DNA of 64,000 bases, from assembly GCF_003385115.1 (NCBI RefSeq), contig NZ_QUNI01000002.1, positions 248,001 through 312,000 on the forward strand, written 5' to 3'. Source of the DNA: Flavobacterium aquicola. Lineage in GTDB: Bacteria; Bacteroidota; Bacteroidia; Flavobacteriales; Flavobacteriaceae. Below the pieces are notes generated by a model. That model did not search any database. It was given only the letters and a program-made list of their open reading frames with translations, and was not told where the DNA came from. Positions 9,568 through 17,814 of this stretch are shown here, one piece after another (the stretch's first letter is position 1; the number at the start of each line of letters is the position of its first letter). The translations under genes were made by a program, and so were the position numbers.

Positions 9568-10812
9568 TCACTCGTTTTGAGCTTTTAACTCCCATACTGA
9601 AAAGTTCATTTTATCTTTCAATATTTTCATATCCTCACTAACTTTTCTATCCAAAACTTTGGCATAGTGCTGTGTTGTTTTCAAATTAATATGCCCCAGC
9701 ATCTTGCTTACCGTTTCTATCGGAACGCCATTAGACAGAGTTACCGTCGTCGCAAAAGTATGTCGGGCAATATGAAAGGTTAAATCCTTTTTGATACCGC
9801 AAACGTCTGCTATTTCTTTTAAATAGGCATTCATTTTTTGGTTGGACAAAATAGGAAGCAGGCGGTTTTCATTTTTGCAAATCGGATGGTTCTCGTATTT
9901 GTTAATGATTTCCTGCGCCACCGGCAACAATGGAATTTTTGAAGCAATGTCCGTTTTTTGACGATTTTTAAAAATCCATTTGTCGCCGTCGATACCTAAT
10001 GCTACATTGTTGGACATCAATTGTTGGACATCGATATAGGCTAAACCTGTAAAACAGCTAAAAATAAATATATCGCGAACAAGTTCCAGACGTACAGAAA
10101 CGAATTCTTTATTGATAATGTCTTCGATTTCTTTTTCGGTTAGAAATTCCCGAATAACTTCCTTGACTTTGGATTTGTAGTTAGCAAATGGATCTTTACT
10201 AAGCCATCCATTAGCCAAACACTGGTTGATGATCTTGTGAAAGTTCTTGACGTATTTCACAGCCGTATTATTGGCACATTTACGCTCGCTACGTAAATAG
10301 AATTCATATTCGGTTACAAAGGCATGATCTATCTTTTCGATGGCTATGTCACTTATATTATATTTCCATGAAAGAAAGCTTTTGGTGTGTTTTAGTGAAG
10401 TCTCATAACGTTCATGTGTTCCTGCTGCATATTCCAAACCTATCAATTCTTTAATCTTACGATTGTGCTCAACGAAGACTGGAATCAGCATTATTGATCT
10501 TTCTTTAACTCCTAATAGCCTATTTTTAAATTCTTCAATATTTATGCTAACGGAATCTTTCAAGAGTTCAAAATGTACCTCATTAATTCGATTTCTAGTA
10601 AAATCAAGTAAACTATTTATTGAACGGGCTTCTTCTGAACTGCCTTTCATTTTGCTTAATTCTGCCGACCATTTGCAAGAATCAATGAATTTTTTCGTAC
10701 TATACTCAAATCTTTTTCCATTAATTGTTATCCGTACATAAATGGGGAGAAGTCCCTTTGAATTGGCTTTGGTCGATTTTGCATAAAAATGCAAGGTGAT
10801 TTTTTCTTTCAT
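9568..10812 (-). CDS. Tyrosine recombinase / integrase of element A
   Basis: 414 residues from ATG 10812 (MKEKITLHFYAKS, the usual start of this family). The frame is open to 10890, but a 17-bp palindrome at 10832-10848 lies in that extension and is better explained as upstream control. Domains: Arm DNA-binding beta-sheet (GLLPIYVRITINGKRFEYS), SAM-like core-binding domain, catalytic domain with HIARHTFATT (HxxR), LGHINLKTTQHY and the tyrosine near the end. The usual first arginine box reads FTGLAYIDVQQL with Ala in the Arg place, as is common for Bacteroidota integrases. It lies just left of the tRNA 3'-end copy at 11098, as the other integrase lies left of the intact tRNA. Confidence 0.92.
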   Translation of the reverse strand: MKEKITLHFYAKSTKANSKGLLPIYVRITINGKRFEYSTKKFIDSCKWSAELSKMKGSSEEARSINSLLDFTRNRINEVHFELLKDSVSINIEEFKNRLLGVKERSIMLIPVFVEHNRKIKELIGLEYAAGTHERYETSLKHTKSFLSWKYNISDIAIEKIDHAFVTEYEFYLRSERKCANNTAVKYVKNFHKIINQCLANGWLSKDPFANYKSKVKEVIREFLTEKEIEDIINKEFVSVRLELVRDIFIFSCFTGLAYIDVQQLMSNNVALGIDGDKWIFKNRQKTDIASKIPLLPVAQEIINKYENHPICKNENRLLPILSNQKMNAYLKEIADVCGIKKDLTFHIARHTFATTVTLSNGVPIETVSKMLGHINLKTTQHYAKVLDRKVSEDMKILKDKMNFSVWELKAQNE

Positions 10813-10831
10813 TTTGGTAACCTTTAAATTA

Positions 10832-10848
10832 TACAATAATTTATTGTA
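10832..10848. promoter_or_regulatory. Perfect palindrome upstream of the element A integrase
   Basis: A 17-bp perfect palindrome (TACAATAATTTATTGTA) lies 20 bp upstream of the chosen integrase start, in the position of an operator or core promoter. It supports translation from 10812 rather than 10890. The binding protein is unknown. AT-rich palindromes can occur by chance, so the functional reading is tentative. Confidence 0.4.
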
Positions 10849-10951
10849 AGGTTTGCCACTAAACAAGATGTTCAAATTTTGAATGAGCAATTGAACTGGT
10901 ATCTCCGCTATTAATTTACACTAGCAGTTAAGTAATTGCTTTTCAATTTAG

Positions 10952-10985
10952 CGAGACCCAATTTTCGTAAATTATTGGGGTCTCG
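10952..10985. terminator. Hairpin between integrase A and its att site
   Basis: CGAGACCCAAT and ATTGGGGTCTCG pair across a 12-base loop, with one bulged G in the right arm, followed on the plus strand by ATTTTG. It could end transcription running toward the att site or form part of the integrase leader. It is GC-richer than its surroundings. Confidence 0.5.
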
Positions 10986-11041
10986 ATTTTGAACCTTTTA
11001 GTTTAATAAAGAATGAATTTTCTGGATAGGCTTTAAAAGAA

Positions 11042-11075
11042 AAAACCCCGAAATTCATAAGATTTTCGAGGTTTT
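11042..11075 (-). terminator. Hairpin terminator beside the att copy of element A
   Basis: AAAACC-C-CGAAA pairs with TTTCG-A-GGTTTT (one C/A mismatch) around a 10-base loop, with A/T runs on both sides. It lies 22 bp from the tRNA 3'-end copy at 11098. A comparable hairpin lies at 46337-46369, next to the intact tRNA. Each element therefore seems to bring its own stop for transcription running out of the tRNA gene. Confidence 0.6.
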
Positions 11076-11097
11076 GTTTCCCTTTGGGATTTTTTCA

Positions 11098-11119
11098 GCG
11101 GAGAAAGAGGGATTCGAAC
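11098..11119 (-). repeat. att copy: 22-bp duplicate of the tRNA-Ser 3' end
   Basis: These 22 bases are identical to 46435-46456, which cover the last part of the tRNA-Ser(UGA) T-arm, its acceptor strand and one flanking base. Identity ends abruptly on both sides. This is the expected left junction (attL/attR) of an element inserted into the 3' end of that tRNA gene by the integrase at 44840-46144. Nothing else of a tRNA is present here, so it is not a functional gene. Confidence 0.9.
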
Positions 11120-11171
11120 AAAATTCTCGCATCCCGCTTTTATACTGCATTTCTAATATTTTTTTGACTAT

Positions 11172-11222
11172 TGCGCCATGATTCTGCCATGAAAATTTTC
11201 GCCATTTTTATAAATATTGAAA
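11172..11222 (+). repeat. Left copy of the 51-bp end repeat of element B
   Basis: Matches 46271-46321 in the same orientation with about 8 differences in 51 bases. The last 20 bases (CATTTTTATAAATATTGAAA) are identical. The first half holds repeated GCCA-containing motifs. Being just inside both att sites, these are candidate arm-type integrase or host-factor binding sites. The rest of 10891-11387 shows only the hairpins and att copy listed separately. Confidence 0.65.
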
Positions 11223-11387
11223 GTTCTAGACTGGTTTAAATCAGCTTAATTTTACGTTATAATTCTTAATTAATTCTAAAACAAATATACGCTTTTTTAA
11301 GACAAACAATGACAAATAATTTTAAACATTTAAGGCGGTAACGGGGAATGGAAGAATAATTGCACTGCTTTTTCGACAGAAAAACTG

Positions 11388-12335
11388 TTATCTCCCTTCT
11401 AATTGCGATCTTAACATTGTGATTAGATCAAATGATTCTTCTTCAATCCATTGTTCATTCTTGATGAGATCCTGAATCAGTAGTAATTCCTTTTTATTGA
11501 AATTTTCAATCTGTAGTCCTGATAATTTCTTGTTTAAATTCCAGTGACTGTCATGATAAGCAATGTAGGTGCTTATCTTTTTATGGGGTAGATTTGGATA
11601 TAGAAGTATTATATCCTTGTTTCTGAGCTTTAGTTTCCTTTTTATCCTCTCGTAAATTTCTAAACCTGCCAAATCCCAGTCACAGCAATAATAGAAGGGT
11701 TTAGGCAATTCAAACTCATCAATGTCGTCAAGTACTTTGATATTATTACCGCCAACGTACCATAATTTTACATTGGTGTTTTTAGCAATCCAGGGCTGTT
11801 TTAAGAAAGACTTGTTTTCACAAATTATAACTGCATCGGGATTCTGCCTGTCAACGACAATCCTCCATTGGTTTTCCTTTTTGTCTAAAGGAAATTGAGT
11901 GATATCTAAAATCTTAAAAACAGCATTTCTCAGCCCTATCTTATTTTTTAAGTATTTTGAGATGTCAAAAAACTCGTTGGAAAAATCCTCAATATTGGTC
12001 GGTTTACTTTTCAGTTCGGCTTTATTTTCTTCGATTAGCATCAATGTTTTTACTTCTTCCAGAGTAAAGCTATTTTTGGCATTGGCTTCAATACCGTTAC
12101 TTTCTAAAAAAAATTTAGCCTCATCATACTGCATTTTAAATTCTCTCTCGTAGAATTCCTCAAACCCTTTAGCTGAAATGATTACCTTTATGTTGTCTCT
12201 CTTTAAATCAAGAATTCCCTTGTCATTTAAGAGGTAGCTGATATAAGGATGTCCCTGGATAACAGCCTTAGTCTTTTTTAAGTGATAGATGTCATCTAAA
12301 GCTTTAAGTTCTTTCCATGTTATTTTTTTATTCAT
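11388..12335 (-). CDS. jetD: Wadjet JetD-like Toprim nuclease subunit
   Basis: 315 residues; overlaps the end of jetC by 8 bp. The C-terminal half has Toprim features of the DUF2220/topoisomerase VI A-like nuclease: E173 in AVIICENKSF and D219-W-D221 in CCDWDLAGLEIY. In Wadjet, JetD is the nuclease that cuts small circular DNA after the SMC complex has extruded it. The N-terminal 130 residues look like a winged-helix/arm region binding the JetABC complex (family knowledge). At 315 residues it is shorter than the roughly 390 I recall for type I JetD, so the subtype is left open. It is the last gene of the four-gene operon, 269 bp from the left att site. Confidence 0.87.
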   Translation of the reverse strand: MNKKITWKELKALDDIYHLKKTKAVIQGHPYISYLLNDKGILDLKRDNIKVIISAKGFEEFYEREFKMQYDEAKFFLESNGIEANAKNSFTLEEVKTLMLIEENKAELKSKPTNIEDFSNEFFDISKYLKNKIGLRNAVFKILDITQFPLDKKENQWRIVVDRQNPDAVIICENKSFLKQPWIAKNTNVKLWYVGGNNIKVLDDIDEFELPKPFYYCCDWDLAGLEIYERIKRKLKLRNKDIILLYPNLPHKKISTYIAYHDSHWNLNKKLSGLQIENFNKKELLLIQDLIKNEQWIEEESFDLITMLRSQLEGR

Positions 12336-15300
12336 CGTCTGGCATTGAATTTATATAGTCACTAATGTCTTCTACAATTTCTTCAGAAAATATACCAAGG
12401 GGAGGAACATAACTCTCCATGTCAGCGAGATTATTTTCATTCATGATATAAATATACTGATCTCCTGCTTTAATGTCTCCTGCAGTTTCAATTGCCATGG
12501 TGATGATCTGATAATTTTCTTTTTTAGCGAGTTCATGCAGCATGTCGTAATTGCTTCCCAGCCCTTCCGCTTCATCAATCGACATAATCTTCAGGCCTTT
12601 TTTGTTTTTTTCTTCAATCAATGAAAGGCGGGCAAGGCATAGTAAAGCATTTGCTGTATATGTCTGTCCGTTGCTTCCTGAGTTTGCTTCTCCATTCTCA
12701 AGCTTCAACTCAAATTCCAAATCGAAATATGATTTTGGGTTCATAAGATCCTGAGGCTCGACTTTTGGACTGCCCCCAATTTTTTGGAAGGCTTTTATCA
12801 TCATTTTATCAATATCAATTTCTTCTCTAAGCTCGCTGAACAGGCCTGTATTAACCAGTTGGTTTGCAAGCTGCTTGCGAAAAGTCCCTAGCCAGCTTTC
12901 CGGGTAATGTATTGATTTATTGGCAGTAAGTGCTGCTCGGTTTCCACCAGTAATTACTTTATTCTTTTTCTTAAGGTAATCGTCTATATCATGGACTTTT
13001 GTCAGATGTGCTGAATAGGTCTTGTATACCTCATTAAATATACTGCTTAAAATCTCAATTTTTCTAGATCCTATTTCCTGAATATTAAGTGCAAGTTTAT
13101 TAAGTCTTTCTGCGATGTTGGAGTCGATGAGCTCTTCATCGACGGCAGAGCTTTGAAAGACGGTCGGGAGCATCACACTGGCCAGTTTTCCCATAGAAAT
13201 AGATTCATCAATTTGATAGCCGTCCATTTTTTCAATAATTGACTTTAGTTTCTCATAGTACGATATCTTAGCTGTTTCAGCCTTATTTTTAAGGGAATTA
13301 TTCCCGCCCTCGTCAGGGTTTAATAATTCGTGAGTATCTGGTTCAAAGTCAATTCTGGACTGGAATATTTCGCTGTTCAGTTCTTCTGTATTTTCCAATT
13401 CACGTTTTGCGACATCGATAAAATTATTCTTTTGGTCAATTTCTTTCCCAAGCTTCATGATTTCGAGATCTAGGCTGTACTTTAGTTCCAATAGAACTAC
13501 CTTGCTCCCATCTCTAGTCTTATCGGCATATTTCCCTTCCAAATCGGCCTTCTTTAATCCGGCCTGTAGCAGAAGATCCTGCAATTGCTGTTGTTTTTCT
13601 GCCAATGATTCCCTGCCGGTTTCAATTTCATTTTCTACGGTTTCAGTTGTGATATTTCCCCTTCCTATAAAGAGTTCCTTTTCAAGTTTTTCAATTGCCG
13701 ATTTCTGCTCTTCAAAAGAGTTTTCCTGTTTTAAAATATCCTGGTACTGCTCATGAAGGGAATCATGTTGCTTAAGAATACTGGCTTTATCCAAGTACAA
13801 GGCAATGGACTGCTCAAACTTATTCTCTGTAATATCAATACTTTCATCTACGCTGAAGCTGATCAGGCTGTCTTTCTTTTTATAAAGCAGGATGTGATCT
13901 TTAGGATTAGTGAACTTAAACAAGAGCTCTTTGTATTTGAGCTTTTGGTTCTTCTGCTGTAACAGTGTTTTCAGTTCAGATTCAATACCTCCCTTCAGCT
14001 TTGACAGGGTGGGCGTGATGGTATCAGGATCTGCAGTATTGAGGACCTGTGTCTTGGAATATTCTATATATTCGAATATACCGTCAAAATTAAGCCAGAA
14101 TCCGTGTTCAGTGGCATCTTTAATGTCGAGGTTTTCGAAGAGCTCATGCGGAAAAGGCAGGTACCTGCTTTCAGGTTCTGGTGCGGGCATATTCCTATCC
14201 ATCTTTTGAAAGTAGATCAGTACGCTTTCAACTGAATGGGATATTGGAAATAAAAGGTTCTCCAAAGCCCATTTCAAGAGTGATTCAGGATTGGCAGTAT
14301 CTGAAAATTTAGATAAGGATTCAAGATCTGCTATTTTGTTTTCCAGACTGATTATTTCTGTCTGAAATTTTTGTTCTTCATTGTCAAAATCTTCAAACCA
14401 AGGCGTATCTTCAAAACTTTCCAGAAGGCCGTTTTCTTCAAGGTAATTTATGAAGTTAAGCACATTTGATTTATCCAGGTCATTTTGTTTTTGGTCCCTA
14501 AACCATTTTTTGACCTGCTCAATTTCATTATCATTTGCAGAAAGCCATTTCTCTACTGTTTCAACCTGTTCTTTGGATTTTTCAATTTCTTTATAATTGC
14601 TTTTTATCTCACTAACAGTTTGCTCAGGGTGTGTGATCCTGCTATCAATCTTTTTCTTGTTATTCAAAAGCTGCATCAGGTCATTTAGGCGCAAGGACAG
14701 AAGATTATTTTCAATATAGAGGTGTCCCGCCTGATTTTTGGCCAGCTTCCCTGACGAAATACCCAGCTGGATTTCTGCTTTGTTTTTTACTGTCGTCCAA
14801 TAGTTAAACCTTTTGACCAGATAGCTGCTGTAAAGTGTTTTGAAAGTTTTACTTTTTTCCACAACGGCTTTCAAAAGGTTTTCCTTCTCGTTAATGAGCT
14901 GGATTTCCTCCTGGAACCTCTTGTGTTCGTGAAAATCATTATTAATATTATTGACCTCTTCGGTATACCTCTGTATGATACTGTTTTGTTCTTCGTCGCC
15001 AAAAAGAAATTTCTTAATACTTTCAGATTCAACTTTAAAACCTTTTCCCCTGGAAAAGGATCTTAATATACTGGCATAAGTCCTAAGTGTTTCATCTTTG
15101 GTTAAGTCTAGGGACAGTATATTGTTGGAATAGAGAATATTGTGGTATTTTTTTCTGCTAAATACCTTCATCCGGGCTTTTTCAAATTTATCGCAGAGAT
15201 TCCCAACAGTATCTATCTTCTGGTCAATGATCAGATCTTCAGTCAGTATTGGACTGCTCATAGGGTAGAGATCGTCCCAGTCGTAGCCATTTTGTATGAT

Positions 15301-15645
15301 AAACATTTCTGCGGCATTGCTTGTACTCTCAATATAGGCACCAATGGTAATGAAGTTTTTATTACGGATCTCGATATTTATAAAGACGTAACCTCTGGAC
15401 GATGCTTTACCCTTCAAATCCAGCAGCATCCCTTTGACATCGCGCTGTTTATTTCCATCAGTTGCAGATTTAAATTCACTTGAGCCGATCAGGATCAACT
15501 GTATGATATCGGCGACCATGCTTTTCCCACTACCGCTTTCTCCGCTGAAATCTGTACGATAGGGATGGAAAAGGTAGTCGGCATTAAAATGCTGCTTAAT
15601 ACCAATGGTGGATAAACTGTATATTCTAGGGAAATTATTATACAT
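12328..15645 (-). CDS. jetC: Wadjet JetC, MukB-like SMC ATPase
   Basis: 1105 residues. Walker A GESGSGKS at residues 35-42, long coiled-coil arms through the middle (charged stretches near 230-400 and 560-850), an ABC signature-like NSGSNGQTY near 988 and Walker B LKIMSIDEAE at 1018-1027. This is the MukB/MksB/JetC layout, head-arm-hinge-arm-head. As the motor of Wadjet it extrudes DNA loops and presents plasmids to JetD. The start overlaps jetB by 8 bp and the end overlaps jetD by 8 bp, so the four genes are clearly one transcription unit. No frame break or missing catalytic motif was seen. Confidence 0.92.
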   Translation of the reverse strand: MYNNFPRIYSLSTIGIKQHFNADYLFHPYRTDFSGESGSGKSMVADIIQLILIGSSEFKSATDGNKQRDVKGMLLDLKGKASSRGYVFINIEIRNKNFITIGAYIESTSNAAEMFIIQNGYDWDDLYPMSSPILTEDLIIDQKIDTVGNLCDKFEKARMKVFSRKKYHNILYSNNILSLDLTKDETLRTYASILRSFSRGKGFKVESESIKKFLFGDEEQNSIIQRYTEEVNNINNDFHEHKRFQEEIQLINEKENLLKAVVEKSKTFKTLYSSYLVKRFNYWTTVKNKAEIQLGISSGKLAKNQAGHLYIENNLLSLRLNDLMQLLNNKKKIDSRITHPEQTVSEIKSNYKEIEKSKEQVETVEKWLSANDNEIEQVKKWFRDQKQNDLDKSNVLNFINYLEENGLLESFEDTPWFEDFDNEEQKFQTEIISLENKIADLESLSKFSDTANPESLLKWALENLLFPISHSVESVLIYFQKMDRNMPAPEPESRYLPFPHELFENLDIKDATEHGFWLNFDGIFEYIEYSKTQVLNTADPDTITPTLSKLKGGIESELKTLLQQKNQKLKYKELLFKFTNPKDHILLYKKKDSLISFSVDESIDITENKFEQSIALYLDKASILKQHDSLHEQYQDILKQENSFEEQKSAIEKLEKELFIGRGNITTETVENEIETGRESLAEKQQQLQDLLLQAGLKKADLEGKYADKTRDGSKVVLLELKYSLDLEIMKLGKEIDQKNNFIDVAKRELENTEELNSEIFQSRIDFEPDTHELLNPDEGGNNSLKNKAETAKISYYEKLKSIIEKMDGYQIDESISMGKLASVMLPTVFQSSAVDEELIDSNIAERLNKLALNIQEIGSRKIEILSSIFNEVYKTYSAHLTKVHDIDDYLKKKNKVITGGNRAALTANKSIHYPESWLGTFRKQLANQLVNTGLFSELREEIDIDKMMIKAFQKIGGSPKVEPQDLMNPKSYFDLEFELKLENGEANSGSNGQTYTANALLCLARLSLIEEKNKKGLKIMSIDEAEGLGSNYDMLHELAKKENYQIITMAIETAGDIKAGDQYIYIMNENNLADMESYVPPLGIFSEEIVEDISDYINSMPDDE

Positions 15646-16309
15646 CTTTCATTTCTTTTAACAGGATGTCTATTGTTTCTATCTGTGGTTGGTAGGCTGC
15701 ACGGAGTCTTTCAAAAGAAGGCATTATTTTGAATTTATTCTTACTATCCTCGTTATCCCACATCAGCCAACCCAGTTCACCAAACTTGTAAAATGCCTTT
15801 TTTATCGTATCCTCAAACCGCTGGTCATTTAAGTCTGAGCTCTTATCAGAAGAATTATCATTTACTAGTTTTCGCAGCGCGTTCTTTTCTTCTTCATATT
15901 CTTCATAAAGCAGGGAGGTAAATTCTGTAATACTGTCCAGTTCAATATTGCCGTCCATCCTGAACATCTTTAGAAATAACATGCCGATTATAACATGCTC
16001 GGTTTTCAGGTAATCCTTATTATCGGCAGGGATACTGCTTCTTCCAATCTCGTTTACGTCAAGGAAGTAGTATTGGTTAAACTCACCTCCTTCCTTGCAG
16101 AGGTTAAGGTTAAAAAAATCTCTATAGTAGTGTTTTAACGATAAATAGTTTTCGCTTAAAAAGCGGTAAAGTTCAGGCATCAGGGGATATTCCCTTTGGA
16201 TGTGCATTCCGTTTTTTAAAGAATAGTCCAATTTGGCGAAGACTAACTGCGCCTTTCTTTCAAAAAGGAAATTATACTTTTCTATTTTTTCTGAATTGTC
16301 ATCTGCCAT
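15638..16309 (-). CDS. jetB: Wadjet JetB, MukE-like subunit
   Basis: 223 residues, acidic, with a winged-helix-like C-terminal end (FYKFGELGWLMWDNEDS, then FKIMPSFERL). Size and position between the kleisin-like and SMC genes match MukE/MksE/JetB. The start overlaps jetA by 28 bp and the end overlaps jetC by 8 bp. Expected role: binds the JetA kleisin as a dimer and regulates the SMC ATPase. The assignment rests mainly on operon context and general MukE resemblance. Confidence 0.85.
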   Translation of the reverse strand: MADDNSEKIEKYNFLFERKAQLVFAKLDYSLKNGMHIQREYPLMPELYRFLSENYLSLKHYYRDFFNLNLCKEGGEFNQYYFLDVNEIGRSSIPADNKDYLKTEHVIIGMLFLKMFRMDGNIELDSITEFTSLLYEEYEEEKNALRKLVNDNSSDKSSDLNDQRFEDTIKKAFYKFGELGWLMWDNEDSKNKFKIMPSFERLRAAYQPQIETIDILLKEMKDV

Positions 16310-17601
16310 ATTGATATACCTTTATTTTGACCTGTATAAGATACTTCTTTATTGATGGTTATACTGTATTTGTTTTTTAGTCCAGCACTTCTTCTAAGGG
16401 TGTTATGTGCCGTTTTTACTGCAATGGATAATTTTTCAGTATCCAGAATTTTAAAGAAAAAAGGAGTGAACTCTAAGATGCTGTTCTGCTCGAGCTGAAA
16501 AAAAGCAAGTTCTGTCCAATATTTTACACGCTCTTTCTCATACTTCCACTTGGCCGTCTTATCGACTAAATCTTTTCTTTTGGACACATTAATTTCTCTT
16601 TTAGAGATAGTGATGGGAGCCTTTGGACTTATTTCCCTGATGGGGATTAATGTAAGGCGGGTAACATATTCTGAGTCTCTGAGCTTAAAATCAGGGATGC
16701 CATCAGGAAATTGGATGTATTTGTTGCCCATCCGCTTTTTGACTGACGAATGTTCTAGTATATGGGTGAGGAACTTGTTGGTCTTTCGATCAAAGTCTTT
16801 TTTGTTAAAATCATATATAAATTCCCTGATTCTTGGCTTAATCTTTTCGATTCTTTTACTGACCTGCTCGAGCTGGTTTCTGGAGCTGTCGTGAAAATCC
16901 TGGACCTTTTTTATATTTTCGACATAGACGCCCGCTGTATTTTTTTCAAGAACAGCTGTAAGGATTTCGTCGATATCGTATGATATCTGAAAAGCATTTC
17001 TTAGTTCGGAGGCCTGTTCCTTGATAATGTCCAATCCCATTTCAATTTCTTTTAAAATCACCTGAATTTCGCTGCTGTGAGACTTTACAATGAGTTTAAA
17101 GTCGCTCACCGATTCGTTGACCTGCTGATCCAATATTTCGATTTGGGAAGAGAGCGAGGGCATTCTGATATCAAAGTGGTCTTCAACCCACAGATTAAAG
17201 TCCGTTCCTGATTCTACAGCGGTTGTCAGGCTGTTGAAAAGCTCAATAAAAAACCTCTTTATTTTGGCCGGATTATATTTGGCAATAAGACGTTTTTCAA
17301 GGCTCTGGCAGAATTCAAGGCCGTATTTTTTGAATTGATAGGTTCTTTTGGTCTCGTTACGCCAAAGAAAAGATTCCTGAAGCCTTAATATAACATTATT
17401 GTTCCTGTTATGCTCTGTACGGACAGATTCATTGCCCTGGTCCTTAAAAACCTTATTGATGATGGAAACTATATTTTCTTCGGTAAAATCATTTTCCTTA
17501 TATTTCCCATAAAGCGATAAAATAATTAATCCATCATTTTTTTCAGGGACTAATTTCTCATATTGATCTTTTGCTTCTATGTATAAGTTAAAGCTATCCA
17601 A
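16282..17601 (-). CDS. jetA: Wadjet JetA, MukF-like kleisin
   Basis: 439 residues, first gene of the JetABCD operon. The N-terminal region resembles a winged helix (DGLIILSLYGKY onward). The middle (about 130-280) is helical with coiled-coil spacing, as in MukF/MksF, and the C-terminal part contains a second folded domain for the SMC head (family knowledge). Expected role: kleisin joining two JetC heads with JetB. A 213-bp gap separates it from the nuclease gene upstream and holds the likely promoter and an AT-rich inverted repeat (17628-17663). Confidence 0.85.
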   Translation of the reverse strand: MDSFNLYIEAKDQYEKLVPEKNDGLIILSLYGKYKENDFTEENIVSIINKVFKDQGNESVRTEHNRNNNVILRLQESFLWRNETKRTYQFKKYGLEFCQSLEKRLIAKYNPAKIKRFFIELFNSLTTAVESGTDFNLWVEDHFDIRMPSLSSQIEILDQQVNESVSDFKLIVKSHSSEIQVILKEIEMGLDIIKEQASELRNAFQISYDIDEILTAVLEKNTAGVYVENIKKVQDFHDSSRNQLEQVSKRIEKIKPRIREFIYDFNKKDFDRKTNKFLTHILEHSSVKKRMGNKYIQFPDGIPDFKLRDSEYVTRLTLIPIREISPKAPITISKREINVSKRKDLVDKTAKWKYEKERVKYWTELAFFQLEQNSILEFTPFFFKILDTEKLSIAVKTAHNTLRRSAGLKNKYSITINKEVSYTGQNKGISIWQMTIQKK

Positions 17602-17627
17602 TTAGAATTTGTTAAATGGTAAAACGA

Positions 17628-17663
17628 AACTTTTATTTTGTAAAAAATAAAAAAATAAAAGTT
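17628..17663. promoter_or_regulatory. AT-rich inverted repeat upstream of jetA
   Basis: AACTTTTATTTT and AAAATAAAAGTT form perfect 12-bp arms separated by 12 bases, 27 bp before the jetA start. It may be an operator or leader hairpin for the Wadjet operon. The stretch is very AT-rich, so chance is a real alternative. Confidence 0.3.
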
Positions 17664-17814
17664 AAATTTAATGATTTTTTTTACAAAATTCACGTTTTGT
17701 TCTGAGCATTTTAAATATTAAAAACTCTTTGTATGCAAACACAAATTGAGTAAAAGTTAAGATTTTTTCCTTTCTCAGTCTCTAGTTTTTGTTTGTACAT
17801 TCAATAACTTATAG

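Noticed and set aside
11098..11119. Possible second tRNA-Ser gene
   Set aside because: Only the 3' 22 bases match; no anticodon arm or 5' acceptor strand follows. It is an att copy.
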